Shown: piece after piece, positions 1-7,287 of the stretch
Position numbering within the stretch: position 1 is the first letter of the stretch
Layout: every line of letters begins with the position of its first letter
NCBI RefSeq assembly: GCF_003002095.1
Contig: NZ_PVZC01000002.1
Coordinates: 62,001-126,000 of the forward strand
Length of the DNA stretch: 64,000 bases
From: Allonocardiopsis opalescens
GTDB taxonomy: Bacteria; Actinomycetota; Actinomycetes; Streptosporangiales; Streptosporangiaceae
Direction: 5' to 3'
Notes under the pieces: generated by a model
The model's database searches: none
Seen by the model: only the letters and a program-made list of their open reading frames with translations
Told to the model about the DNA's origin: nothing
Program-made: the position numbers and the translations under genes

Positions 1-37
1 CGTCGTGCGCGACATCGATGGCGGGGGTGCGGTGTGA
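1..37 (+). CDS. 3' end of an unidentified gene (runs off left edge)
   Basis: Reading from base 2, an open frame ends VVRDIDGGGAV and a TGA at 35-37. Its stop overlaps the GTG start of the primase-polymerase gene (GTGTGA), as expected for coupled genes in an element operon. Too short to identify. Confidence 0.4.
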   Translation, partial: VVRDIDGGGAV

Positions 38-996
38 ATGTGGATGCGGCGCTGGCCCGCAACCTCGCCCGCGCCACGCATGGTCGGCCGGTGTCCTTCG
101 CCCTGCTCGCCGCCGCCCGGGGCTGGTCGGTGTTCCCCGTGGTTTCCGGGGACAAGCGCCCCGCCGTGCGCGACTGGGAGGGGGAGGCTACCACCGATGT
201 CGACCTCATCCGTGGCCACTGGGCGCGGCGCCCCGCCGCCAACGTCGGCATCGCCTGCGGCCCCTCGCGCCTGATGGTGGTGGACCTGGACGTCCCCAAG
301 CCGGGGCAGGTGCCGCCGCCGGAGCTGGCCGAGCTGGACGTGCGGTGGGGGCTGGACACGCTCACCGTGCTCGCCCACAACCACGGGCAAGCGCTGCCGT
401 TGGAGACCTTCACCGTGCGGACCGGCAGGGGCGGGCTGCACCTGTACTTCACCGCGCCCGAGCGGGTGCAGCTGCGCAACACGTCCGGGCGGGACGGCGG
501 TGGGTTGGGGTGGATGATCGACACCCGCGCCAACGGCGGCTTCGTCGTCGGCCCCGGCAGCCGCGTGGACCAGCCTGACGGCGCCGGCCGCTACACCGTC
601 ATCGACCGCACTGACCCCGCCCCGCTCCCCGACTGGCTCACCCGCCTACTCACCCCCACACCGGCACCGACACGCCCCGCCGGCGGCTGGCCCTGGCAAA
701 CAGCCCAGCTGCGCGACGTGCCCGCCTACGCCGCCGCCGCGCTCCGCCGCGAGGCCGAGCAGGTCGCCGACACCAAACCCGGGGCGCGGCACCACACCCT
801 CAACCGGGCGGCGTTCTCCCTCGGCACCTTGGTAGGCGCGGGCACCCTGCCCCGCGAGGCCGTCGAAGACGCCCTACGGGACGCCGCCCTGGCCGCCAAC
901 CGGTACGGCGACCCCAACACGGTGCGGGAGATCAACGCCATCATCCGCAGCGGCCTGACCGCCGGAATGGCCCGCCCCCGCACCACCGCCGCCTGA
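34..996 (+). CDS. bifunctional DNA primase/polymerase (prim-pol) domain protein
   Basis: 320 aa, GTG start overlapping the preceding stop. Residues about 20-210 resemble the prim-pol N-terminal domain found in plasmid and integrative-element replication proteins: a GWSVFPV segment, then a VVDLDVP acidic motif near residues 87-93 (candidate metal-binding Asp pair), then TVRTGRGGLHLYF near 130-142. The C-terminal third (RHHTLNRAAFSLGTLVGAG) resembles the helical segment that often follows prim-pol domains. The next genes encode a DUF3987 protein, an excisionase and an integrase, so the likely job is autonomous replication of the excised element, as in AICEs whose Rep is of prim-pol type. Family call from motifs read by eye. 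Confidence 0.8.
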   Translation: MNVDAALARNLARATHGRPVSFALLAAARGWSVFPVVSGDKRPAVRDWEGEATTDVDLIRGHWARRPAANVGIACGPSRLMVVDLDVPKPGQVPPPELAELDVRWGLDTLTVLAHNHGQALPLETFTVRTGRGGLHLYFTAPERVQLRNTSGRDGGGLGWMIDTRANGGFVVGPGSRVDQPDGAGRYTVIDRTDPAPLPDWLTRLLTPTPAPTRPAGGWPWQTAQLRDVPAYAAAALRREAEQVADTKPGARHHTLNRAAFSLGTLVGAGTLPREAVEDALRDAALAANRYGDPNTVREINAIIRSGLTAGMARPRTTAA

Positions 997-1015
997 CCCA
1001 CCGCCGCCCGACCCA

Positions 1016-1075
1016 CCGGAGGGTTGGAAGCCTTCCCGCCTCACCACGACCGGTCTGAAGCTTCCAACCCTCCGG
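1016..1075. repeat. 16-bp perfect inverted repeat between primase and DUF3987 genes
   Basis: CCGGAGGGTTGGAAGC at 1016-1031 is repeated in exact inverse orientation at 1060-1075, separated by 28 bases. It is the only notable structure between the primase-polymerase stop (996) and the next start (1133). There is no T-run after either arm and the loop is long, so a simple intrinsic terminator is not favoured. A replication or single-strand origin hairpin, or a regulator site, is possible. Confidence 0.6.
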
Positions 1076-1132
1076 CGCCAAGGGCGACCCGTTCAACGCC
1101 TCACGACCCGCACACCTATGGAAGGCCCACCC

Positions 1133-2635
1133 ATGCCCAACTCAGCCACCCACGGCGAAGAGTGGGAACCGCCCGCGCCCCTCGGCAGCGACCGCACACG
1201 GCTGCCCGCCTTCCCCGCCGATGCCTTCCCTGGTTGGCTCGCTGACTTCGTGGCCGCCGTGGCGACCGAGACCCAAACCCCAGTTGACCTGGCCGGGTCC
1301 ATCGCCCTGGCGGTGCTGTCCACGGCGGGCGGGGGCCGCGCCGTGGTGCACGTGCGGGGTTCTTGGGTGGAGCCGGTGAACATCTTCACCGTGGTGGCCA
1401 TGCCGCCCGCCTCTCGTAAGTCGGCGGTGTTCCGGGCGCTGACCGCGCCCCTGATGCGGGCGGAGAAGGCCCTCAAAGACCGCATCGAACCCCAGATCAT
1501 GGAAGCCGAGCAGGCCCGCCGCATCGCCAACGCAGTGGCGGAGAAGGCCGCCCGCGCCGCCGCCGGGCGAGGCGGCGGGGACACCGACGCGCTCGCCGAG
1601 GCCACCAGCGCAGCCGTGGCCGCCGAGGACATCACCGTGCCCGTCCGCCCGGTGCTGGTCGCCGACGACATCACCCCTGAACCGGCGGCATCGCTGCTCG
1701 CCGAGCAGGGCGGGCGCCTCGCGGTGCTGTCGGCCGAGGGCGGCATCTTCGCCACGCTCGCCGGACGCTACTCCGGCGTGCCCAACCTTGACCTGTTCCT
1801 GAAGGGCCACGCCGGGGACATGCTGCGGGTCGATCGGCGCAGCCAGCCGCCCCTGCACGTCGAACACCCCGCGCTGACCCTCGGACTGGCCGTACAGCCC
1901 GAGGTCGTCCGGGATATCGCCGACATGCCGGGCTTCCGAGGCAAGGGCCTGCTCGGGCGCATCCTGTACGCGATGCCGGCCAGCAACATCGGCAGCCGTG
2001 ACGAAGACCCGCCCATCGTGCCCGAAGTACTCGCCGCTCGCTACGACACCCAGGTTCAATCCCTGGTCAACGACCTGTACGGGTGGGACGACCCCATGCG
2101 GCTACAGCTGTCGGCCGACGCCGCCCAGCTGCGCGCGGAGCTGTCCCGCGCGATGGAGCCACGGCTTCATCCCGACACCGGCGACCTCGGCCACGTCGCC
2201 GACTGGGCAGGCAAGCACGTCGGCGCCGTGTGCCGCATCGCTGGCCTGCTGCACCTAGCCGCCCACGGCGGCGACGGACACCGCCACCTCATCGACGGCG
2301 CCACCATGACCGCCGCCGCCCGCATCGGCGACTACTACGCCGCCCACGCCATCGCCGCCTTCGACTCCATGCACACCACCCCCGGCATGGCCGACGCTCG
2401 ATTCCTGCTCGGCTGGCTCCGCCGCAACCCCGTCCGTGAGTTCACCGCCCGCGCCATCGTCCGCGCCACACCGAAAGGACGGTGCAGCACCGTCGCCGAC
2501 CTCGCACCCGCCCTCGACCTCCTCGAACAACACGGATGGATACGCCAAAACCCCACCCCCGAACAGAAAGGACGCGGACGCCCGCCCGCCCCCACCTACA
2601 GCACACACCCCGACATCAGCGGTTCCGGCGCATAG
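1133..2635 (+). CDS. DUF3987-family (helicase-like) element protein
   Basis: 500 aa from ATG 1133, chosen over ATG 1118 because GGAAGG lies 7 bases upstream of it. The segment VVAMPPASRKSAVFRAL (about residues 85-101) sits where DUF3987/YfjI-type proteins carry a P-loop, but the usual G-x4-GKS is altered to PPASRKS. Further family-like features are the LAEQGGRLAVLSAEGGIFATL stretch (about 190-210), GRYSGVPNLDLFLKGHAGD, and GFRGKGLLGRILYAMP. These proteins commonly follow prim-pol genes in phage-like and integrative elements and are presumed replication ATPases. The C-terminal about 80 residues (REFTARAIVRATPKGR onward) look like a winged-helix tail. Role inferred from context. Confidence 0.72.
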   Translation: MPNSATHGEEWEPPAPLGSDRTRLPAFPADAFPGWLADFVAAVATETQTPVDLAGSIALAVLSTAGGGRAVVHVRGSWVEPVNIFTVVAMPPASRKSAVFRALTAPLMRAEKALKDRIEPQIMEAEQARRIANAVAEKAARAAAGRGGGDTDALAEATSAAVAAEDITVPVRPVLVADDITPEPAASLLAEQGGRLAVLSAEGGIFATLAGRYSGVPNLDLFLKGHAGDMLRVDRRSQPPLHVEHPALTLGLAVQPEVVRDIADMPGFRGKGLLGRILYAMPASNIGSRDEDPPIVPEVLAARYDTQVQSLVNDLYGWDDPMRLQLSADAAQLRAELSRAMEPRLHPDTGDLGHVADWAGKHVGAVCRIAGLLHLAAHGGDGHRHLIDGATMTAAARIGDYYAAHAIAAFDSMHTTPGMADARFLLGWLRRNPVREFTARAIVRATPKGRCSTVADLAPALDLLEQHGWIRQNPTPEQKGRGRPPAPTYSTHPDISGSGA

Positions 2636-2685
2636 CCGCCAAACACACACGCCGGAACTCAACTCAGCCGAAGGAGACGATTCCC

Positions 2686-2877
2686 ATGGAAACGGAAACC
2701 CTATACCGGCTTCCCGACGCGATGAAGATTCTCGGTCTTCGCCGCAGCAAGATCTACGGATTGATGAACTCCGGGCGACTGCGCAGCGTCAAGGAGGGAC
2801 GCGCTCGCCTTATCCCGTCATCCGCCATTCGCGAGTACGTCAACCTGCTTGAGAAGGAAGCCGAGGAAGCTGCATGA
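2686..2877 (+). CDS. excisionase / AlpA-like helix-turn-helix protein
   Basis: 63 aa. ATG 2686 is preceded by AAGGAG (2671-2676) at 9 bases. The sequence YRLPDAMKILGLRRSKIYGL has the typical MerR/AlpA excisionase helix-turn-helix, followed by an RLRSVKEGRARLIPSSAIREY wing. Its stop overlaps the integrase start (ATGA at 2874-2877), the standard xis-int arrangement. Small size and position support an Xis or recombination-directionality role, binding near the attachment site and biasing the integrase toward excision. Confidence 0.85.
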   Translation: METETLYRLPDAMKILGLRRSKIYGLMNSGRLRSVKEGRARLIPSSAIREYVNLLEKEAEEAA

Positions 2878-4232
2878 ACAGCACCCCTCCGATCGCTCCG
2901 GACGACGAGCCGAAGCCGAGCAAAAAGCGCGGGGGGAAGCGCGCGAATGGAGAGGGGTCCATCTTCCCCTACCGCAACCGTTACGCTGCCTACGTTTGGA
3001 TCACTACGCCCACGGGAGAGAAAAAGCGGAAGTGGGTGTACGGAAAAACACGGGCAGAGACCCACGATCGTTGGCTGAAGCTGCACCAGCAGGCGAAGGC
3101 AGGGCCCGTCGCCACGTCGATACCGACGCTAGCCCAGTACCTCACGTACTGGCTCGCCGAGGTCGTCACGCCGCACCTGGCTCCGATGACGAGCAGCAAC
3201 TACGAGATGTTCGTCCGACTGTACATCTCCCCAAAGCTGGGAAAGAAGCGACTCGACAAGCTGACGGTCCGCGAAGTGCAGATGTGGATCAATCAGCTCG
3301 CCGAAGAGTGCCAATGCTGCGTTCAGGGTAAAGACGCCCAGCGGTCGGAGAAAAACCAGCGATGCTGTGCTATCGGCAGGTGCTGTGACACACCCATTTC
3401 CACGCGAACCGTTCGCGACGCATGGACCACACTACGGAACTCGCTGAACAACGCCATCCGAGAAGAACTGATCACGCGAAACGCCGCCGCCCTCGTGCGC
3501 GTACCCAAGGGCAGGCGACGGAAAGAAAAGCCGTGGTCAGTCGAGGAAGCGCGTCAGTTCCTTGAATCGGCTCGTGCCGAAGGCGACCCATTCTATGCGG
3601 CGTACGTTTTGATTCTCGTGATGGGATTCCGACGCGGTGAGGCACTAGGAGTGCAAAGGAGTTCGATCGACTGGGACGGATGGAACGAGCCGTGCGACGA
3701 TCACAATAAGCAGTTCTGTCCTGAGTGCCTGAGCGAGCGCTCTGTTGAACTCCGAGTGGAAAGGCAGATTCAGCGAGTCAACGGGAAATTGCTGCACCGG
3801 GAGGTCAAGACGGAGTCCTCGGAGGCCCCGCTTCCGCTGCCGGACATCTGTGCCGCTGCCCTGCGTCTACGGCTCGCCGAGCAGGACAGGGCCCGGAAGC
3901 ACGCCACGGAGTGGGCGGCGGGGGCGCTGGATCTGCTGTTCACCACGCGGACCGGCCGGCCGATCGAGCCTCGGAACTTCAACCGGAGCTTCGAGGCTCG
4001 TTGCCGGAAGGCAGGGGTTCGCCGGATCAAGGTCCACACCACACGCAAGACGTGCGCCTCGCTATTGGTGGCCCTGGACGTACACCCGCGCGTGGCCATG
4101 CAAGTCCTCCGGCATAGCCAGATCAGCGTGACGATGGAGGTCTACGCCGAGGTGTCCAGCAAGGAGACCCGCGCAGCCCTGCGGCAGCTGGGGGACCGCC
4201 TGACGTCTCCCCGCAGGGAGTCGGGCCCTTAG
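2874..4232 (+). CDS. int: tyrosine site-specific integrase
   Basis: 452 aa tyrosine recombinase. The catalytic domain shows the expected residues: Arg in VMGFRRGEALGV (about residue 253), HTTRKT (His-x-x-Arg, about 389-392), LRHSQISVTMEVYAEV with the second His and the nucleophilic Tyr near 424. The N-terminal arm and core-binding regions fill residues 20-220. A cysteine-rich insertion (ECQCCVQGKD and RCCAIGRCC, about residues 145-175) and a CPEC pair (about 283-286) suggest bound metal. The gene is translationally coupled to xis and ends 62 bases from the 3' end of tRNA-Ala, so tRNA-Ala is the probable attachment target. Confidence 0.95.
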   Translation: MNSTPPIAPDDEPKPSKKRGGKRANGEGSIFPYRNRYAAYVWITTPTGEKKRKWVYGKTRAETHDRWLKLHQQAKAGPVATSIPTLAQYLTYWLAEVVTPHLAPMTSSNYEMFVRLYISPKLGKKRLDKLTVREVQMWINQLAEECQCCVQGKDAQRSEKNQRCCAIGRCCDTPISTRTVRDAWTTLRNSLNNAIREELITRNAAALVRVPKGRRRKEKPWSVEEARQFLESARAEGDPFYAAYVLILVMGFRRGEALGVQRSSIDWDGWNEPCDDHNKQFCPECLSERSVELRVERQIQRVNGKLLHREVKTESSEAPLPLPDICAAALRLRLAEQDRARKHATEWAAGALDLLFTTRTGRPIEPRNFNRSFEARCRKAGVRRIKVHTTRKTCASLLVALDVHPRVAMQVLRHSQISVTMEVYAEVSSKETRAALRQLGDRLTSPRRESGP

Positions 4233-4255
4233 CGTTGCTGTACTCCGTAGCTGTA

Positions 4256-4290
4256 CGGGCCGGTCGCGAACACCGCGACCGGCCCGTTTC
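4256..4290. terminator. intrinsic terminator, 13-bp perfect stem
   Basis: CGGGCCGGTCGCG (4256-4268) pairs perfectly with 4274-4286 around an AACAC loop, followed by TTTC. It closes the integrase gene and stands between it and the oppositely oriented tRNA. Confidence 0.85.
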
Positions 4291-4293
4291 TGC

Positions 4294-4370
4294 TGGTGGA
4301 GCTGAGGGGATTTGAACCCCTGACCCCCTCGATGCGAACGAGGTGCGCTACCGGACTGCGCTACAGCCCC
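4294..4370 (-). tRNA. tRNA-Ala (anticodon CGC)
   Basis: Read on the minus strand from GGGGCTG (5' acceptor, 4370) to CAGCTCC-A-CCA (4304-4294). The cloverleaf is complete: anticodon stem CCTCG/CGAGG enclosing TTCGCAT, hence anticodon CGC for GCG codons. The acceptor contains the G3:U70 wobble that identifies alanine tRNAs, and CCA is encoded. The 3' end faces the integrase, so this is the likely attB gene of the element to its left. Confidence 0.95.
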
Positions 4371-4424
4371 TGGAACAACGAGAACCAGATTAGCACTCGC
4401 CGAAGAGTGGACGCGCCCGGATTT

Positions 4425-4440
4425 CCGCCGCACGCGGCGG
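4425..4440 (-). terminator. possible terminator of the SepX-like gene
   Basis: CCGCCG (4425-4430) and CGGCGG (4435-4440) form a 6-bp stem with loop CACG, just after the stop codon (4447) of the minus-strand gene. Read on the minus strand it is followed by GGAAAT. Weak. Confidence 0.3.
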
Positions 4441-4446
4441 GGGCGG

Positions 4447-5088
4447 TCAGTCCCCCACCGCGCGCAGTTGGGCGTCGGCGTACTGGTCGTAGGGCTGGTC
4501 GCGGGCGGAGTCGAGGTCGATGACCTCGGCCTGGGCGGCCTCCCTGGCCCGGCGGGCGCGACGCTTGCGGGCTTCGGCGGCGGCGCGGGCGCGCTCGGCC
4601 TCACGGGCGCGGCGTTCGGCGTCGACGCGCACCGCCGTGCGGAGCAGGGCGAGGTGGCCGGCGAAGAGGAGTACCGGCGGCACCAGGACCCACCAGGGGC
4701 CGGCGCCGAGGGCGACGGCGACGGCGGTGGCGGCGAGCAGCAGGACCAGGCCGGCGGTGCGGCGGCGCCTGCGGGCGATGACGCGGGCCCGGCTGGTGCG
4801 GCGCTGTTCGGCGTAGGCGGCGTCGTCGGCGGGCCGCCGGTCGGTGCGGTGGGCGGCGCCGTCGCCGGGGTACGTGTCGGCGGCGGCGTCGTCGGTCGCG
4901 TCGGCCTGCTCCTCACCGTCGGCGGGGTACCCGTCGGTCTCGGTGTCGTGGAGTTCGGTGCCGGTGCCGCGGCGGAGCCGGAGCCCGAAGACGCGGCGCT
5001 CGCCGTCGGCGTCGCGGCGCAGCAGCATGGGGACGAGGACGACGGCCCAGACCGCGACGATGGCGAGGTAGAGCGGAGAGCTGCTCAT
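4447..5088 (-). CDS. sepX: SepX/GlpR-like membrane protein of the divisome
   Basis: 213 aa from ATG 5088, which has GGAGGGG just upstream; a longer frame to 5136 lacks this. Residues 4-20 (PLYLAIVAVWAVVLVPM) form an N-terminal membrane helix followed by LLRRDADGE. An acidic low-complexity stretch covers about 40-95. A second hydrophobic region lies about 108-150, then a highly charged Ala/Arg/Glu helix (about 150-195). This layout matches SepX of Streptomyces, the counterpart of corynebacterial GlpR, a membrane partner of the MoeA-like protein Glp in septum formation. The nearby rimJ-mog-moaC-moeA-galU genes support that assignment. Sequence-level homology judged by eye. Confidence 0.6.
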   Translation of the reverse strand: MSSSPLYLAIVAVWAVVLVPMLLRRDADGERRVFGLRLRRGTGTELHDTETDGYPADGEEQADATDDAAADTYPGDGAAHRTDRRPADDAAYAEQRRTSRARVIARRRRRTAGLVLLLAATAVAVALGAGPWWVLVPPVLLFAGHLALLRTAVRVDAERRAREAERARAAAEARKRRARRAREAAQAEVIDLDSARDQPYDQYADAQLRAVGD

Positions 5089-5541
5089 CGCCCCTCCTCG
5101 CGCATCCGTTCGTGCACCGGCCACCGTTCGTGGCACATCCGCTTCCGGACTCGGAGTCCGGCCTGACGGGCAGGTCGTCGTTGCAGCGAGGTACGGACGG
5201 TCCCCTTTCGCACTGTCGTGACCACTGCCGTTCCCGCTCGCGTCGACCGTGCTCGGAGGCTCCGGCCAGGCCCGTCACGGGCGCGCTCACGCTCCGCACG
5301 GTAAAACCCGCTGTTGGCAGAAGACGAGCATTGCGCCCGGTGTGTCGCGAGATCGCGACGCGTGCGTTGTGCCCGGCAGATCCCCTTGGCGGCGGAAAAC
5401 TACTGCTGCGTAGGGTCTCAGCTGCCATTTCCCGATTCCGGGGACGGAGCTCAGGGAATGGTCAAGGATCCTTCCAGTTGCTGCCGGATCCGGCCATTCG
5501 GCCACATTCGCCGCACCGTTCGCTTTTGGCGAAACGCGTGC
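5089..5541. other. 453-bp intergenic region
   Basis: No convincing coding sequence on either strand. The only structure seen is a short inverted repeat, CCGGACT-CGG-AGTCCGG at 5145-5161. The promoter of the SepX-like gene is expected here, but no clear -35/-10 pair could be picked. Confidence 0.4.
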
Positions 5542-6159
5542 TCAGGTCTGGGCGCCGCGTGCGTTGCGCCATCGGGTGAGGAGTCCGGTCGGCACGTCCT
5601 CGACCGTCAGGGCGTAGCAGGTGTGGTCGCGCCACGCTCCGTCGATGTGCAGCTGGCGGCGGCGTACCCCCTCTTCCCGGAAGCCGAGCTTCTCCACCAC
5701 CCGTCTGCTCGGCAGGTTCTCGGGCCGGATGTTGGCCTCGATCCGGTGCAGTCCGACGTGGAAGAAGCAGTGGTCGACGGCGAGGGCGAGCGCGGTGGGG
5801 GTGACGCCGCGCCCGGCGAAGCGGCGGTCGATCCAGTAGCCGACCTGGGCGGATCTGGCCGAGCCCCACACGATGGCGCCGATGGTGAGCTGGCCGACGA
5901 ACTGGCGTTCGTAGGTCACCACCCACGGCAGGGCCACCCCTTGGCGCGCCTCGCGCCGCATCACCTGCGCCATGGCGACGTAGGGGGTGATGCCGGTGCG
6001 GTAGAGCGGGGTCTCGGGGTTGGTCGGCTCCCAGGGGCGCAGCCACTCGGCGTTGCGCAGCCGGACCTCGCGCCAGACGGCCGCGTCACGGATCCGCAGC
6101 GGTCGCAGGCGCACCGGTCCTTCTTCCAGGGTGACCGGCCAGCCGCGCAATCGATCCAC
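5542..6159 (-). CDS. rimJ: RimJ/RimL-type GNAT acetyltransferase
   Basis: About 205 aa from GTG 6159; a TTG at 6150 with better spacing to the upstream GAGGAG is an alternative start. The sequence starts VRLRPLRIRDAAVWREVR, typical of the RimJ/RimL branch, with QVGYWIDRRFAGRGVTPTAL carrying the acetyl-CoA pyrophosphate-binding segment and RIEANIRPENLPSRRVVEKL the conserved GNAT Asn-x2-Ser region. The family acetylates N-terminal amines, including that of ribosomal protein S5, but the substrate is not predictable here. It lies between mog and the SepX-like gene in a conserved actinobacterial neighbourhood. The last base is 112 bp from mog, likely the same operon. Confidence 0.82.
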   Translation of the reverse strand: MDRLRGWPVTLEEGPVRLRPLRIRDAAVWREVRLRNAEWLRPWEPTNPETPLYRTGITPYVAMAQVMRREARQGVALPWVVTYERQFVGQLTIGAIVWGSARSAQVGYWIDRRFAGRGVTPTALALAVDHCFFHVGLHRIEANIRPENLPSRRVVEKLGFREEGVRRRQLHIDGAWRDHTCYALTVEDVPTGLLTRWRNARGAQT

Positions 6160-6271
6160 TCCTCGATGATTCCGCCATTTCCCCGGCCGCGCCACCGCCC
6201 GCCGGGATCGGCGGGCGCGGTGCGGGCCGGAACCGGCGAAACGGGACCGGCGGGGACATGCCAACGATAAT

Positions 6272-6796
6272 TCACCCGCCCGCCGCCGGGGGTGGGTCGG
6301 CGGCGGCCCCGCGCTCGTGGTCTCTGCCGCGCATCTGCCCGACGGCGTGCGCCAGCAGCGGACCGAGCACGGCCATGCCGTCGCGTACGCCGCCGGTGGA
6401 GCCGGGGAGGTTCACCACCAGCGTGCGGTGGCCGCCGCGCTCGACGACTCCGGCCAGGCCGCGTGAGAGCACGGCGGCGGGCACGCCCGCCTCGACGCCC
6501 TTGGCGCGCAGGGCCTCGGCGATGCCGGGGATCTCGTAGCGCAGCAGCGGGCGGGTGACCTCGGGGGTGGCGTCGGTGGGGCTGATGCCGGTGCCGCCGG
6601 TGGTGACGGCGATGTCGTAGCCGGCCTCGGCCGCGGCGGCGATCTCGGCCGCCACCTCGGGGCCGTCGGGGACGACCCGGGGGCCGTCGGCCGTGCAGCC
6701 GGCCTCGGTGAGCAGCCGGACCAGCAGGGGTCCCGAGGTGTCGTCGTAGACGCCGGCGGCGGCGCGGTTGGAGGCGGTGATGGCGATGGCTCTCAT
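6272..6796 (-). CDS. mog: MogA/MoaB-type molybdenum cofactor biosynthesis protein
   Basis: 174 aa. TTGGTGISPTDATPEVTRPL (about residues 65-84) is the molybdopterin-binding signature, and LPGSTGGVRDGM (about 130-141) the second conserved loop. These proteins adenylylate molybdopterin before MoeA inserts molybdate. The ATG overlaps the moaC stop (ATGA at 6796-6793), so it is co-translated with moaC and moeA. About 15 Gly/Ala/Pro-rich residues form a C-terminal tail without obvious function. Confidence 0.93.
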   Translation of the reverse strand: MRAIAITASNRAAAGVYDDTSGPLLVRLLTEAGCTADGPRVVPDGPEVAAEIAAAAEAGYDIAVTTGGTGISPTDATPEVTRPLLRYEIPGIAEALRAKGVEAGVPAAVLSRGLAGVVERGGHRTLVVNLPGSTGGVRDGMAVLGPLLAHAVGQMRGRDHERGAAADPPPAAGG

Positions 6797-7287
6797 CGGT
6801 CCGGGTCCTCTCGGGGGCGGGTCCAGTGCCCGGTCTTCCCGCCGGTCTTCTCCTCGACCCGCACGTCGGTGACGACGGCGGCGGGGTCGACGGCCTTGAC
6901 CATGTCGATGAGGCCGAGCGCGGCGGTCATCACGCAGGTCAGCGCCTCCATCTCCACACCGGTGCGGTCGGCGGTGCGCACGGTGGCGGTGATCGAGACG
7001 CCGTGGTCGGTGACCTCCAGGCCCACGTCCACGCCGTGGATCGCGATGGGGTGGCAGAGCGGGACGAGGTCGGGGGTGCGCTTGGCGCCCTGGATCCCGG
7101 CGATGCGCGCCACGGCGAGCGCGTCGCCCTTGGGCACGTTCCCGGAGCGCAGCGCGGCCACGGCGGCGGGCGCGAGCAGCACGGTGCCGCTGGCGGTGGC
7201 GGTCCTGGCCTGGACGTCCTTGCCGGAGACGTCGACCATGCGGGCCGCGCCGGCGGCGTCGAGGTGGGTGAGTCGGGGTTCGGTCAT
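6793..7287 (-). CDS. moaC: cyclic pyranopterin monophosphate synthase MoaC
   Basis: 164 aa from ATG 7287, overlapping the moeA stop (ATGA). MoaC converts the 3',8-cyclo-GTP intermediate to cyclic pyranopterin monophosphate. Diagnostic segments are AARMVDVSGKDVQARTATASG near the N-terminus, IAGIQGAKRTPDLVPLCHPI with the conserved Lys and CHP, and DRTGVEMEALTCVMTAALG in the C-terminal half. The much longer reading frame upstream of this ATG is only the moeA complement in another frame. Part of the moeA-moaC-mog run. Confidence 0.95.
   Translation of the reverse strand: MTEPRLTHLDAAGAARMVDVSGKDVQARTATASGTVLLAPAAVAALRSGNVPKGDALAVARIAGIQGAKRTPDLVPLCHPIAIHGVDVGLEVTDHGVSITATVRTADRTGVEMEALTCVMTAALGLIDMVKAVDPAAVVTDVRVEEKTGGKTGHWTRPREDPDR

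Larger units (their letters stand above)
1..4297. mobile_element. integrase-proximal end of an AICE-like integrative element
   Basis: Gene order primase-polymerase, DUF3987 protein, Xis, Int, then the 3' end of tRNA-Ala(CGC), matches the replication/integration module of actinomycete integrative and conjugative elements that carry a prim-pol type Rep. Only one boundary is in the window. The transfer genes and the other attachment-site copy would lie to the left. A phage-satellite island cannot be excluded, because no TraB/FtsK-like gene is visible here. Confidence 0.75.

Noticed and set aside
1093-2059. Minus-strand frames opposite the DUF3987 gene
   Set aside because: Shadow frames; the plus-strand gene has the start signal and the conserved motifs.
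5314-6270. 318-codon plus-strand frame opposite the acetyltransferase gene
   Set aside because: Complement of a clear GNAT gene on the minus strand; no start signal.
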